This document shows, piece after piece, positions 9,396 through 17,442 of a stretch of DNA of 64,000 bases. Below the pieces are notes generated by a model. It did no database searches and was not told the origin of the DNA. It saw only the letters and a program-made list of their open reading frames with translations. The DNA lies in the NCBI GenBank assembly GCA_017449065.1, contig JAFSKF010000028.1, positions 1 to 64,000 of the forward strand. Reading direction: 5' to 3'. This DNA comes from Bacteroidales bacterium (GTDB lineage: Bacteria; Bacteroidota; Bacteroidia; Bacteroidales; UBA3663). The translations under genes and the position numbers were made by a program. Each line of letters starts with the position of its first letter. Position 1 is the first letter of the stretch.

Positions 9396-10340
9396 ATGGA
9401 GAAAACTACTAAAAAACGTAACACACCGATTGCCACATTGATGAAGAACTACAAGAATAAGGAGAGTGGCAAGGTATCGGTTTCAAGAACTGAGATTAAA
9501 AGACGTTTCGCCTATCTTGACTGGAAGGACCAGAAAAAGATCCTGGATGTATTTCTGGATGCAAGTCCTACGGATCGGGAATGGGCATACGCCCGTCTGC
9601 TCGACTATTGGGACGACAGTTTTGAACCGAAGATCAGAGCGCTTTGGGAGACCTATCACGAACCCAGATGTGCCTGGTCGGTCATCGGTCATTCTCCGGA
9701 AGATTACATCGAAATGCAAATGGACAAGTTTACGGATGCCCGATCCTACTACTTTATCTGTCTGCGGCTCGCCTTGAATCCGGATTACGAAATAGACAAA
9801 AAACGTTTGTCGCCCACCGATTACCTGGCAGTGCTTTATCATACGGGAAGAACCATCTCGGATGAAGAAGCAACAGATATGCTTTATGGAATTGTACATG
9901 ACTATTGTTTTGAAATGGAGGCCATTCCGGACTTGAATTCCATCAATGATTATTCTGAACGGATCATTACAACACAACATTTCCGCAATGTGAAACTGGC
10001 TTTGTACTACCTGCAAAAACTGGAGAAGCACAGAGTGGTGCTCCGTTTCGAAGATTGGGATCAGGCGGTGGAAGAGGCGTATGTCAATAGTCGGGAGTAC
10101 AAGTTGTTTCTCAAGTATCCTGCTATTGATTATTCATTCACGAAAATCAGAATTCTCTGTTTCTATGCCTACCTGATGTTGCCTGCCCAATACAAGCATT
10201 CATACGAATCTTCCATCGAAGAGCGTCGTTCCTATATTGAGGAGCTGTTGAGACGCAATATTGGAGCCCAGCAAAAAATGGATAAGTCGATCTTTCACGA
10301 CGGAGCTGAGCCACAAGGCGAAGATCGGTTGCCGTTTTGA
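9396..10340 (+). CDS. Uncharacterised soluble protein
   Basis: I do not recognise this 314-residue protein beyond a conserved-hypothetical look. The N-terminus is Lys/Arg-rich (MEKTTKKRNTPIATLMKNYKNKESGKVSV). The rest is largely helical with many aromatic and acidic residues, for example RFAYLDWKDQKKILDVFLDASPTDREWAYARLLDYWDDSF, suggesting alpha-solenoid-like packing. It has no signal peptide or membrane segment. A ribosome binding site (AAAGGAAA) precedes the ATG, and the gene starts 13 bp after the peptidase, so they are probably co-expressed. Confidence 0.75.
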   Translation: MEKTTKKRNTPIATLMKNYKNKESGKVSVSRTEIKRRFAYLDWKDQKKILDVFLDASPTDREWAYARLLDYWDDSFEPKIRALWETYHEPRCAWSVIGHSPEDYIEMQMDKFTDARSYYFICLRLALNPDYEIDKKRLSPTDYLAVLYHTGRTISDEEATDMLYGIVHDYCFEMEAIPDLNSINDYSERIITTQHFRNVKLALYYLQKLEKHRVVLRFEDWDQAVEEAYVNSREYKLFLKYPAIDYSFTKIRILCFYAYLMLPAQYKHSYESSIEERRSYIEELLRRNIGAQQKMDKSIFHDGAEPQGEDRLPF

Positions 10341-10403
10341 TACGAATATTTATACCCTTTGCTAAGATTTTTTTATAGATGTACAATGAGACAAAAGGTG
10401 CTG

Positions 10404-10448
10404 AAATAGCGCCGAATCGCAAGAAAAAAAGCACTTTCGGCGCTATTT
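10404..10448. repeat. Perfect 13-bp inverted repeat
   Basis: AAATAGCGCCGAA at 10404-10416 and TTCGGCGCTATTT at 10436-10448 form a perfect stem with a 19-base, A-rich loop. It starts 64 bp after the stop of the preceding unknown gene. It can serve as that gene's terminator, although no T-run follows except TTTTAGCATATTTTT. It marks the left edge of the scar zone. Confidence 0.6.
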
Positions 10449-10461
10449 TAGCATATTTTTC

Positions 10462-10662
10462 AGATATTATTCCCAGACCATCCGTTCAACAGTCGAAGAT
10501 TTTGATAAAATATGTCGGGAGAGGCGGGAATATGGAATATTCTATTACCGCATACCAGGAGGAGAGGCCGGGTCGGATGTGTATGACCGCGTGAATGATC
10601 TGTTAGGAAGTCTATATAGGGATTTCCCGAAATTCTTTATGCTTTCATTACTCATAGTATGA
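10462..10662 (+). pseudogene. Relic of a histidine-phosphatase (phosphoglycerate mutase-like) gene
   Basis: Frame 1 of this stretch reads STVEDFDKICRERREYGIF and then YYRIPGGEAGSDVYDRVNDLLGSLYRDF. This matches the middle of histidine-phosphatase proteins of the phosphoglycerate mutase superfamily, in particular the FYYR-P-GES-DVYDR segment. There is no ATG, no N-terminal RHG catalytic motif and no C-terminal catalytic His. After RDF the frame runs into an unrelated tail and stops at 10660-10662, overlapping the end of the AbiEi gene on the other strand. It is a fragment left by deletion or replacement. Identification comes from memory of the family pattern. Confidence 0.5.
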
Positions 10663-11260
10663 TTTGCAGATATTTTTCAAGAACAGATCCTACACGCAGC
10701 CTTCTGGCGTAATCCATCAACTTGCTCAGGTTTCTTTCCGGACGCTCCAGATAATTGTTGATTATTTCGGAACAGACATCCATGCCGATTTTGTTTCGGA
10801 ACTTCACAGCATCACATACACATTGTTCTACATCATAGATTCTGATGTTGAATCCTTCAATCTTCATTTTGGAGACGCCGATGTTAAGTATGGGTTCTGT
10901 GTAATGGTGAATCTCTACTTTGGGAAAAGAGGGCAGGGTGATTTTCCGGTCTCTTTTAATGGCGATATGAAATGCCTGTGGCATGGAGGTTGTAAGCAGG
11001 TGAATGCTCCATGCGGACCAAAGGCACAGAATGCCGTCAGGCACTACTGCATCGATGTCAATCATGCTGCCGCTAAGCAGATCCGGATTAGCGTAAACAC
11101 CGCGACGAACTTGAATCAGTTTGCCTTGGCGGGCACTCTCCAGCATCTTATAGTAGGAAGTTCTTCCTTTCTCTTTGATGGCAGCAGAAGAAATATAGGT
11201 ATTTCTCATACAGTCTTTAATAGTCGGTACAAAGTTACCACATTTTAGGCGTTTTCCCAT
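10652..11260 (-). CDS. AbiEi-family antitoxin-like transcription regulator, no adjacent toxin
   Basis: The 202-residue protein resembles the antitoxins of type IV AbiE systems. The N-terminal winged helix (about 15-65) has KMLESARQGKLIQVRRGVYANPDLL, then an effector-type domain with VPDGILCLWSAWSIHLLT and the ending VEQCVCDAVKFRNKIGMDV. AbiEi normally represses its own operon and neutralises AbiEii, a nucleotidyltransferase. No AbiEii gene follows: the next 300 bp downstream hold only the phosphatase relic. An alternative start exists at 11209 (MRNTYISSAA). It may be an orphan antitoxin that protects against incoming AbiEii, or a plain regulator. Confidence 0.75.
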   Translation of the reverse strand: MGKRLKCGNFVPTIKDCMRNTYISSAAIKEKGRTSYYKMLESARQGKLIQVRRGVYANPDLLSGSMIDIDAVVPDGILCLWSAWSIHLLTTSMPQAFHIAIKRDRKITLPSFPKVEIHHYTEPILNIGVSKMKIEGFNIRIYDVEQCVCDAVKFRNKIGMDVCSEIINNYLERPERNLSKLMDYARRLRVGSVLEKYLQIIL

Positions 11261-11315
11261 TTCCCGATTTTTCGCAAATGTTTTTCCCTATTTTGATTCT
11301 CGCCACTTCAGCGGA

Positions 11316-11491
11316 TTTCATTTCCTGCGCTCCGGAGTTGCTGCCGACACAGCGGAAAGCATTTCAAATCTTCCAGACCTCGCGCCGACAGAGTCAGCAC
11401 CAACTTCGGAGCGCAGGAAATCGTTCCCGCTCCGTCGGCAGCAACTCCGGAAGATTTGAAATGAAAAATAATTTGTCGGTGGCAACTCTGG
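11316..11491. repeat. Interlocking inverted repeats in the 550-bp gene-free stretch
   Basis: Several perfect arm pairs occur within 150 bp. 11316-11323 pairs with 11459-11466. 11321-11334 (TTTCCTGCGCTCCG) pairs with 11407-11420. 11332-11348 (CCGGAGTTGCTGCCGAC) pairs with 11434-11450. 11361-11374 (ATTTCAAATCTTCC) pairs with 11449-11462. A diverged copy of the third arm lies at 11475-11491 (GTCGGTGGCAACTCTGG). The arms cannot all pair at once, so the element could switch between alternative cruciforms or hairpins. It may be a non-autonomous mobile repeat or recombination remnant; no transposase is present. Confidence 0.7.
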
Positions 11492-11558
11492 AACGTTAGA
11501 AACCGTTTCCGGAGAATCGGAGGCTACAAATTTTTAATTAAATTTGGTTTGAGTACGT

Positions 11559-11809
11559 TCATGGGAGCGAGGTAAATTGTTTGAGTGCTTGTTTCGAAGG
11601 AAGAAAACCAACACCCCTTCCATGATACATAAATGCATATGCTATTAGTTCTTTAAAACGTTCTCTAATGCTTGAGATAATAGATTCTCTAAAGGAATTT
11701 TATTCTTATTTACCTCTTGCAATTTTAGTTCTTCTACTATGGCATCTTGGCTATAATAGTGCGTTACTCCCGACCTATAAAAGTGTAAGACTTGTTGAGC
11801 AGATATAGT
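11559..11809 (-). pseudogene. Decayed coding fragment of unknown family
   Basis: Directly after the stop of the minus-strand barrel gene, the same frame stays open for 54 sense codons and reads like protein: LHFYRSGVTHYYSQDAIVEE, then LKLQEVNKNKIPLENLLSQA, ending at a stop at 11645-11647. A one-base frame change near 11650 continues as KELIAYAFMYHGRGVGFLPS and then KQALKQFTSLP before a stop at 11559-11561. The amphipathic helix pattern suggests real former coding sequence. No start codon or recognisable family is seen, and chance open frame cannot be excluded. Confidence 0.3.
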
Positions 11810-13645
11810 TCAGAGTTTGGCTCGTAACTGAATCCAAAGGTTGTCTTGGTGATTGCCGGAGATTTGCTGTAAGCCGGAACTGATAGAGGAAACGTTTTTA
11901 TAGGTGGTTCGGGCATATTTCGCTTCAAGATGGAGATGCTTACCGACTTGATAGGTAAGGGTGACCGACCAACGGATTCCTTCGCCGTAAAGCATGGGCA
12001 AACCGAAGCCGTAGAGGATGTTTTTCTCCGATAGATAAACGCGGCAATCGTAATTGTCGGTCTTAAAGTAAGTGCCTTGCACATGAAGGCGCAAAGGAAA
12101 TGATTCTCTGTTCCAGCCAATGCCTTCGCTAATCGCCCATCCGGTTTCGATGCTTCCGGTGTTTTGTGCCGAATATATTCGTCCGTGCAGTTGGGTCTTG
12201 GAAGAAAGACTGGGAATGATGTTCCAGTTCAATACCGCATACAACGAATGCTGATAGTAGGGTGTCAGATCCAAAGGGGCTTTCGTTAGCGTGTTGTTCT
12301 TATACTTGGCTTTCAGGCGATAGCGAAAAGAACAGGAAAAGGGATTTTGGCTGCTCTGTTGGCGCTGGGACGATTTCTCATAATTTATTCTGGCCGTCAG
12401 TTCATATCCTTCTGAAGGCTGATAGATGCCGTATTGAGCTTGCGAGAATTGAAAGAAATCGGCAGACAGGTGCAGTTGCCAGTATCTTGCAATGGGCCCA
12501 TCGAGGGAAATCGTTTCGCCCCGTTCGCCTTGCATGGCGCTGCTTTCGCTTACACTACTTGCTGATAATTGCCGGTAGCGGTTGCTGTATTGCCGATATA
12601 TAGCAACTGCTGACCAAGTGTCGAGGAACGAAAACTGAAGCGCATGGATGGTTGCCCATCCGCCTTGGTCATCGACGGCAGTTTCGCCTTTGCCATGGAA
12701 ATTCCACCAGCGGGCTTCGTAACTGAAAGAACCCTGCAACAGTTGATGTCCCCGAAATTGGTTCCGGTTATAAGTCCGTATGGGACGGTAAAACGGTTTG
12801 TCGAAATGAGAGTAGAACACATGGGCTGCAACCGCATACCACTCCCCCATGCGCTTGGCAGAAAGCCCCGATTGCAAAAGCCATGCCTGGTGGCGCTTCT
12901 CCTTTTCGTTTTGCGTGCGGTGATAGCCGTCGGTGGCCCAACTAGTGAGTGTGTCGCTTTTCAAAGTGCCGTCGATGGAACGTACCGAAACAAAAGGAAC
13001 CAGTTCCCACTGTTCACCAAGACGGAATCGCATGGCGGCGCCTTGCATAAAGTTATCTTCGCCGGCGCTGCTATGCGGGGAAAGATCTTTGACGTGCGTA
13101 AAGAAGGCAGAAGAAGAGAGATTCTTTCCTAAGGAGAATTGCTGGTTGCACAATAGGCCACTTCCCATCTTCACCCGGTAGTGACCCACCAATGCCTGAC
13201 GAAGCCAGCCGGTTTTGCATTCATAGGCAGCATAGAGTGAAAAACTGTCGCTGAAAGGGGGGCGGTAGTTCCAGCGTTCACCGGCATCCTTGTCGAGCAC
13301 CAGTCCTGCCTGCCACGAGCTTTGCCGACGGACCTCCCGCTTGAAAAGATAGCGGACGGTTTCGTGCAGCGGATCGCCCAGATAGGCTTTGCTCTGCTGA
13401 CGACGGCTGGCTGTCGGATACCGATAGCCTTCACGCCGGTTCAGACATTGGTCGTAGCGGAGAATCAGATTGTGACGGTCGGAAAGATGCTGCTGCGCCT
13501 CTATCTCAAGCAGACGCAGATAGGCAGATTCGCTGAGTTCGTCAACATCGCTAAGAGACAACAAATCGTCGGTTGTTTGTGCCAAAATGGGGGACAAGAA
13601 AGTTAAAAGAAGTGTAAATAAGGAAAGAAAGACGCGTAAAATCAT
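11810..13645 (-). CDS. Outer-membrane beta-barrel protein of the helix-hairpin-helix-associated family, HHH part missing
   Basis: The 611-residue product has a signal peptide (MILRVFLSLFTLLLTFLSPILAQ). A long region rich in alternating aromatic strands follows, typical of an outer-membrane barrel: YLGDPLHETVRYLFKREVRR, GLVLDKDAGERW, VGHYRVKMGSGLL, DGYHRTQNEKEKRH and a terminal IQLRAKL. This matches Bacteroidetes proteins annotated as helix-hairpin-helix domain-containing. In those, a ComEA-like HHH region of roughly 100 residues precedes the barrel; here only about 50 residues (DDLLSLSDVDELSESAYLRL) separate signal and barrel, so the HHH module is absent. The role is unknown. An upstream in-frame ATG at 13687 is less likely. 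It is divergent from DUF4294. Confidence 0.7.
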   Translation of the reverse strand: MILRVFLSLFTLLLTFLSPILAQTTDDLLSLSDVDELSESAYLRLLEIEAQQHLSDRHNLILRYDQCLNRREGYRYPTASRRQQSKAYLGDPLHETVRYLFKREVRRQSSWQAGLVLDKDAGERWNYRPPFSDSFSLYAAYECKTGWLRQALVGHYRVKMGSGLLCNQQFSLGKNLSSSAFFTHVKDLSPHSSAGEDNFMQGAAMRFRLGEQWELVPFVSVRSIDGTLKSDTLTSWATDGYHRTQNEKEKRHQAWLLQSGLSAKRMGEWYAVAAHVFYSHFDKPFYRPIRTYNRNQFRGHQLLQGSFSYEARWWNFHGKGETAVDDQGGWATIHALQFSFLDTWSAVAIYRQYSNRYRQLSASSVSESSAMQGERGETISLDGPIARYWQLHLSADFFQFSQAQYGIYQPSEGYELTARINYEKSSQRQQSSQNPFSCSFRYRLKAKYKNNTLTKAPLDLTPYYQHSLYAVLNWNIIPSLSSKTQLHGRIYSAQNTGSIETGWAISEGIGWNRESFPLRLHVQGTYFKTDNYDCRVYLSEKNILYGFGLPMLYGEGIRWSVTLTYQVGKHLHLEAKYARTTYKNVSSISSGLQQISGNHQDNLWIQLRAKL

Positions 13646-13665
13646 GCTATATGATAAAATTTGAG

Positions 13666-13673
13666 TATCTTTG
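13666..13673 (+). promoter_or_regulatory. Putative -7 element before the DUF4294 gene
   Basis: TATCTTTG fits TAnnTTTG, 27 bp before the ATG at 13700. It lies in the 54-bp divergent gap with the barrel gene. Confidence 0.5.
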
Positions 13674-13699
13674 GCGCCGTTAACCAAGCCGTCGATCGG

Positions 13700-14305
13700 A
13701 TGAAAAAGTTTCTGACTTTCGTTACTCTGTTAGTGTTTTTTGTAACTGCGCTGCCTGCGCAGCACATCCACTATCGGAACGAAGACGGCATAGAGGTATT
13801 TCCGGCACAAATTGACCCGCAGACAGGCGATACGGTTCCCGTTGTGGTGCTGAAGAATCTGTATTGTTTTAACCGGAAGCGCTTCAAAGGAGCCAAGTAC
13901 GAGCGCAACTATTGGCGTATGGTGAACGATGTGAAGAAAACATTGCCCATCGCCAAAGAGGCACGCCGGTTGTTGGTGATAGCCTACGATACTTGCCAAG
14001 TGATGACAGAAAAACAGCAGCGAGTTTATTTCAAGCAATTGGAGAAAGACTTATGGGCGAAATATAAACCCCAGCTTATGAAATTGAACTACCGGCAGGG
14101 GAAACTGCTTGTTCGTCTGGTGGATAGGGAGTGCAACAAGCAGTCGTACCAGATCATCAAAGAGTATTTAGGGCGAACCCGAGCCGTTTTCTGGCAGGGG
14201 TTCGGCAAACTGTTCGGTGTGAGCCTGAAGAGCGAATGGGATCCTGACGGCAAAGACAAAGAGCTGGAGGATATCTGCATTCAGGTGGAACAAGGTATGA
14301 TATAG
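13700..14305 (+). CDS. DUF4294 exported protein
   Basis: The 201-residue protein has a signal peptide (MKKFLTFVTLLVFFVTALPAQ) and the DUF4294 core: DTVPVVVLKNLYCFNRKRFK, RNYWRMVNDVKKTLPIAKEA and LVRLVDRECNKQSYQIIKEY. The family is restricted mainly to Bacteroidetes and has no established function; it is probably periplasmic. An upstream frame opens at 13661, but the ATG at 13700 begins the signal peptide. It converges with the glsB-like gene nine bases downstream. Confidence 0.85.
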   Translation: MKKFLTFVTLLVFFVTALPAQHIHYRNEDGIEVFPAQIDPQTGDTVPVVVLKNLYCFNRKRFKGAKYERNYWRMVNDVKKTLPIAKEARRLLVIAYDTCQVMTEKQQRVYFKQLEKDLWAKYKPQLMKLNYRQGKLLVRLVDRECNKQSYQIIKEYLGRTRAVFWQGFGKLFGVSLKSEWDPDGKDKELEDICIQVEQGMI

Positions 14306-14314
14306 CCTCGCCCT

Positions 14315-15283
14315 TTATCCGACAATTTTCAGAATATCGGCCAATTTGTTCACTTCATCAATGTAACTCTCGATGTAGCGCTGGTGCTTTTCTGCCCAAA
14401 TATCATCGATGGTAATCAGAATACCCGATTCCTCCACATCTCCGAATTCGTCGTTGATGGCTGTGCCGAAGGTTTTCATCGTCGGACTCAGGCACATGTA
14501 GGCATTGACCAATGGCGGAATGCTGTAACCCAATTTGCGACATTCGTTATTCAGCGTCCGGTAATCCTCCTTGAAGTCATTTCCGGCAAACAGTTCTTCC
14601 ATTGCATGAATATCCGTATGGGTCTCCAGCGGAGAGTAGGGCCATACCAGATGCTCCTGATCGGGGAAATACTTTTGCAAGAAATACAGGATCATGTTGC
14701 GACCCGGTTTCGGATAACTGGGATACATGGTGAACTTGCCATAGTAATAGCGGCAATTCGGCAAAGCAACCGCCAGGGCTCCCAATCCGTCCCAAAGATT
14801 ATCGAGCGTGAACAGCGATTTCGATCCGGATCGGGACGACTGGTGATCGACCACCACAAACGAGCGACCCAGTTCGAGCATGTAGGGCAGATAATCGCTG
14901 ATGAACTTCTCGGAAAAATGGAACATGTGAGAAGTAGCCAGCAGCGGCTGACCCTTCTCATCAAAACGGATAGATGGACCAAAAATGTAGCGATAGCCAC
15001 CCAGAATCTCCTCGGCTTTCGGATCCCAGACAATCAGCTGCCAGTAAGGATGCACCATTGTATCGAAGTGATCGATATCGACCGACAATCCTGTGCCGCC
15101 ACCCGCTTCCCGGAAAGCGATTTCACGAAGGCGTCCTACTTCATTCATCAGGTTCGGGCAATCGTGCGCCGAGAACACGTACAGCTCAGTGCCGCCTTTA
15201 CGGGCATGTCTCAGCAGACGTGCCTTCGTCGAAAGTTCCTCTTTCAATAGGGTTCTATCGATGGGATCTATTATCTTTTCCAT
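14315..15283 (-). CDS. glsB: GNAT-fold N-acyltransferase (OlsB/hemolysin-like; glycine-lipid type)
   Basis: The 322-residue protein has the hemolysin/OlsB acetyltransferase-like pattern: LREIAFREAGGGTGLSVDIDHFD, LIVWDPKAEEILGGYRYIFG and LELGRSFVVVDHQ. In Bacteroides, GlsB N-acylates glycine with a 3-hydroxy fatty acid, the first step to glycine lipids, and GlsA adds the second acyl chain. The neighbouring PlsC-like gene lies 18 bp upstream on the same strand, reproducing that glsB-glsA pair. The assignment follows family and gene pair; ornithine or another amino acid as acceptor cannot be excluded from sequence alone. Confidence 0.75.
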   Translation of the reverse strand: MEKIIDPIDRTLLKEELSTKARLLRHARKGGTELYVFSAHDCPNLMNEVGRLREIAFREAGGGTGLSVDIDHFDTMVHPYWQLIVWDPKAEEILGGYRYIFGPSIRFDEKGQPLLATSHMFHFSEKFISDYLPYMLELGRSFVVVDHQSSRSGSKSLFTLDNLWDGLGALAVALPNCRYYYGKFTMYPSYPKPGRNMILYFLQKYFPDQEHLVWPYSPLETHTDIHAMEELFAGNDFKEDYRTLNNECRKLGYSIPPLVNAYMCLSPTMKTFGTAINDEFGDVEESGILITIDDIWAEKHQRYIESYIDEVNKLADILKIVG

Positions 15284-15301
15284 TGTTGCTTACTCATTTT
15301 A

Positions 15302-16132
15302 TCAGTTAGTCGAAAGGTTGTAGGATTGCTGCCGCAACCACTGTGCCCATTCGGTCGGAGTTTTCGATTTGTCGGTGAAGGTCTGCCAGGGAATCGGTTT
15401 CCCGATGGTGATACCGAAGGTTTTATTTCGGGCGGTTTTCATCATTTGCCGAGGCAAAAGAATCAGACCGATATTGAACTTCATGCCCAGCACACGCCGG
15501 AACCATTCCAAGCCATAGAAGAACAGGGAATTCCTTCCCTTGAAGTACATAGGAACAACATCGCGCCGGCTTTCAACGGCTTGTGTAATCACCGACTTTT
15601 TCCATTCGATGTCCTGAATGCGTCCACCCATAAAGCGGCTGCAAAAGCCAGCCGGGAAAGTGAGAATCTGGGTCTCTTCATCCTCGTAGGCGGCATCGAT
15701 TGCCAGCATGTCTTCGCGTTTCTGCTTTCCCAGCGTATTCACTGGCAGGAAGTTAGGCTGCAGAGGCTCGATGTACATCAGGATGTCGTTCACGATTACC
15801 TTGAACTTCGGATAACGATGCCCGAAAATATTAATGTACGAAATACCATCGAAAGCACCCAGTGGATGATTGGAAACAAAGATGAAACGTCCTTGTTCGG
15901 GCAGATTCTCCATCCCCTTGATGTCGTAGCGCACATGCAGCACCCTGCACATACCTTCCGCAAAGTCGGGACCTTCTGCCTCTCTCAGGATTTCGAGCGT
16001 CCGGTTCATCTCCTTTTGGCAAATCAGCCATTCGGCAAAGCGGATGAGCCATTTCGGTACCTTCGGATAATACTGAGGCACCTTTTTTCGAACAACAGCG
16101 TCGAGATCAATGTATTTTACTGGACGTGACAT
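15302..16132 (-). CDS. glsA: PlsC-like lysophospholipid acyltransferase (glycine-lipid O-acyltransferase)
   Basis: The 276-residue protein carries the acyltransferase motif NHPLGAFDG (NHxxxxD, block I) near residue 91 and a later FPAGFCSRF block. It resembles the GlsA/OlsA enzymes that O-acylate lyso-amino-acid lipids at the inner membrane. It is transcribed just ahead of the GNAT gene, and the two together would make an acylated amino-acid lipid. The ATG at 16132 is preferred over one at 16174, which would overlap pyrC. Confidence 0.75.
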   Translation of the reverse strand: MSRPVKYIDLDAVVRKKVPQYYPKVPKWLIRFAEWLICQKEMNRTLEILREAEGPDFAEGMCRVLHVRYDIKGMENLPEQGRFIFVSNHPLGAFDGISYINIFGHRYPKFKVIVNDILMYIEPLQPNFLPVNTLGKQKREDMLAIDAAYEDEETQILTFPAGFCSRFMGGRIQDIEWKKSVITQAVESRRDVVPMYFKGRNSLFFYGLEWFRRVLGMKFNIGLILLPRQMMKTARNKTFGITIGKPIPWQTFTDKSKTPTEWAQWLRQQSYNLSTN

Positions 16133-16146
16133 TTCGGTTTCGCTTT

Positions 16147-17442
16147 TTAATACACTTTCCGGCCCTTCACCCAAGTGCCGAGAATCCGGTGATGGAAAGT
16201 GCGTCCTTCAAACGGGCTCCATCCGCACTTCGAAAGGATGTTGTCTTTGTTGACCGTCGTTGTCTGCGCAGGATCGACAAGCACCAGATCAGCCCGTTTG
16301 CCGACAGCTATCTCTCCGCGATCGGAGAGTCCGAATCGCTCGGCAGGATGAGAAGCCATCAGTTCCACGACCTTCCCGAGACTTAAGACGCCTTCTTTCA
16401 TCAGTTCGAGCACAGCAAGCAAACTGAACTGGATGCTTGGCATACCCGATGCAGCCCGCAGGCAGCCTCCTTGTTTGTCGCTCAACAGATGCGGCGCATG
16501 ATCGGTGCCAATGCTGAAAATCCGACCATCACCCAGGGCTTGACGCAACGCGGCGCGATCTTGCGGACGCTTAACGGCAGGATTACACTTGATGCGAGCA
16601 CCTAAGGTCTGATAATCCTCCTGTGAGAAAATCAAATGAGCGGGAGTGACTTCAGCCGTGATGTTTTCGGTGGGGAAAAATTGGAGCTCTTCAGCCGTTG
16701 TCAGATGGCAGACATGCAGCTGGGCTCCTGTTTCTTTGGCCAATTGTATCGCCATTCGGGTAGTCTCCATGCACGCCTCCACATCGCGGATTTTAGGATG
16801 ATATTCGATGGGAAGGTCGTCAGGCATACGATGCTGCGGATCACGAGCCTGAAAATACTGGAGAAATTTCTGCTTGTTGCAACGGATCACGTCCTCGCTT
16901 TCCGAATGAATGCCGATAACGCGCTGTGTATCGGCAAACAGTTGGCGGAGTTTCTGCTGATCGTTCATCAGCATACCGCCGGTCGAGGAACCCAAGAATA
17001 CCTTAAATCCGCAAATCTCGTCCCGATAGGGAGAATCGGGTTGTCCATAGTCGCGCAATGCCTGCTCGACGTTATCGGCTGTGATTCCATACCAGAGCCG
17101 GTAATCGACCACGCATTTTTCCTGAAACAGGGCATGTTTGGCCGCCAGTGCCTCGGGAGACGTTGTGGTAGGCACTACATTGGGCATATCCATCACGGTC
17201 GTCACACCTCCGGCAGCAGCAGCCCGGCTTTCGCTGGCAATGTCTGCTTTTTGTGTCAAACCCGGTTCGCGGAAATGCACGTGGGCATCTACAGCACCCG
17301 GCAGCAATAAGCTGGCAGAGGCCGTATCGGCAGGTTGGGAAGAAAGAATAATATCGGAAATGAATCCATCGTCGCCAATGACAACGGATCCGTACTGGAG
17401 TTTTCCTTGGGTGAAGATGTTTACGCTATCAATCCTTTGCAT
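16147..17442 (-). CDS. pyrC: Dihydroorotase
   Basis: The 431-residue protein interconverts N-carbamoyl-aspartate and dihydroorotate in pyrimidine synthesis. The metal site DAHVHFREPG (H54 and H56) is present, as are DMPNVVPTTT, a metal-bridging region around GFKVFLGSS, and FSIGTDHAPH near the C-terminus. Length and motifs fit the class I dihydroorotases common in Bacteroidetes. Its start overlaps the stop of the upstream glycosyltransferase by 14 bp, so translation is probably coupled. Confidence 0.95.
   Translation of the reverse strand: MQRIDSVNIFTQGKLQYGSVVIGDDGFISDIILSSQPADTASASLLLPGAVDAHVHFREPGLTQKADIASESRAAAAGGVTTVMDMPNVVPTTTSPEALAAKHALFQEKCVVDYRLWYGITADNVEQALRDYGQPDSPYRDEICGFKVFLGSSTGGMLMNDQQKLRQLFADTQRVIGIHSESEDVIRCNKQKFLQYFQARDPQHRMPDDLPIEYHPKIRDVEACMETTRMAIQLAKETGAQLHVCHLTTAEELQFFPTENITAEVTPAHLIFSQEDYQTLGARIKCNPAVKRPQDRAALRQALGDGRIFSIGTDHAPHLLSDKQGGCLRAASGMPSIQFSLLAVLELMKEGVLSLGKVVELMASHPAERFGLSDRGEIAVGKRADLVLVDPAQTTTVNKDNILSKCGWSPFEGRTFHHRILGTWVKGRKVY

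Noticed and set aside
10379..10594. 71-codon plus-strand frame
   Set aside because: It crosses the hairpin and runs out of frame over the phosphatase relic; the product has no family pattern.
10664..11248. 194-codon plus-strand frame
   Set aside because: Antisense to the AbiEi-like gene; the minus frame has the recognisable winged-helix pattern.
15326..16129. 267-codon plus-strand frame
   Set aside because: Antisense to the PlsC-like gene, which carries the NHxxxxD motif; the plus frame shows no domain.
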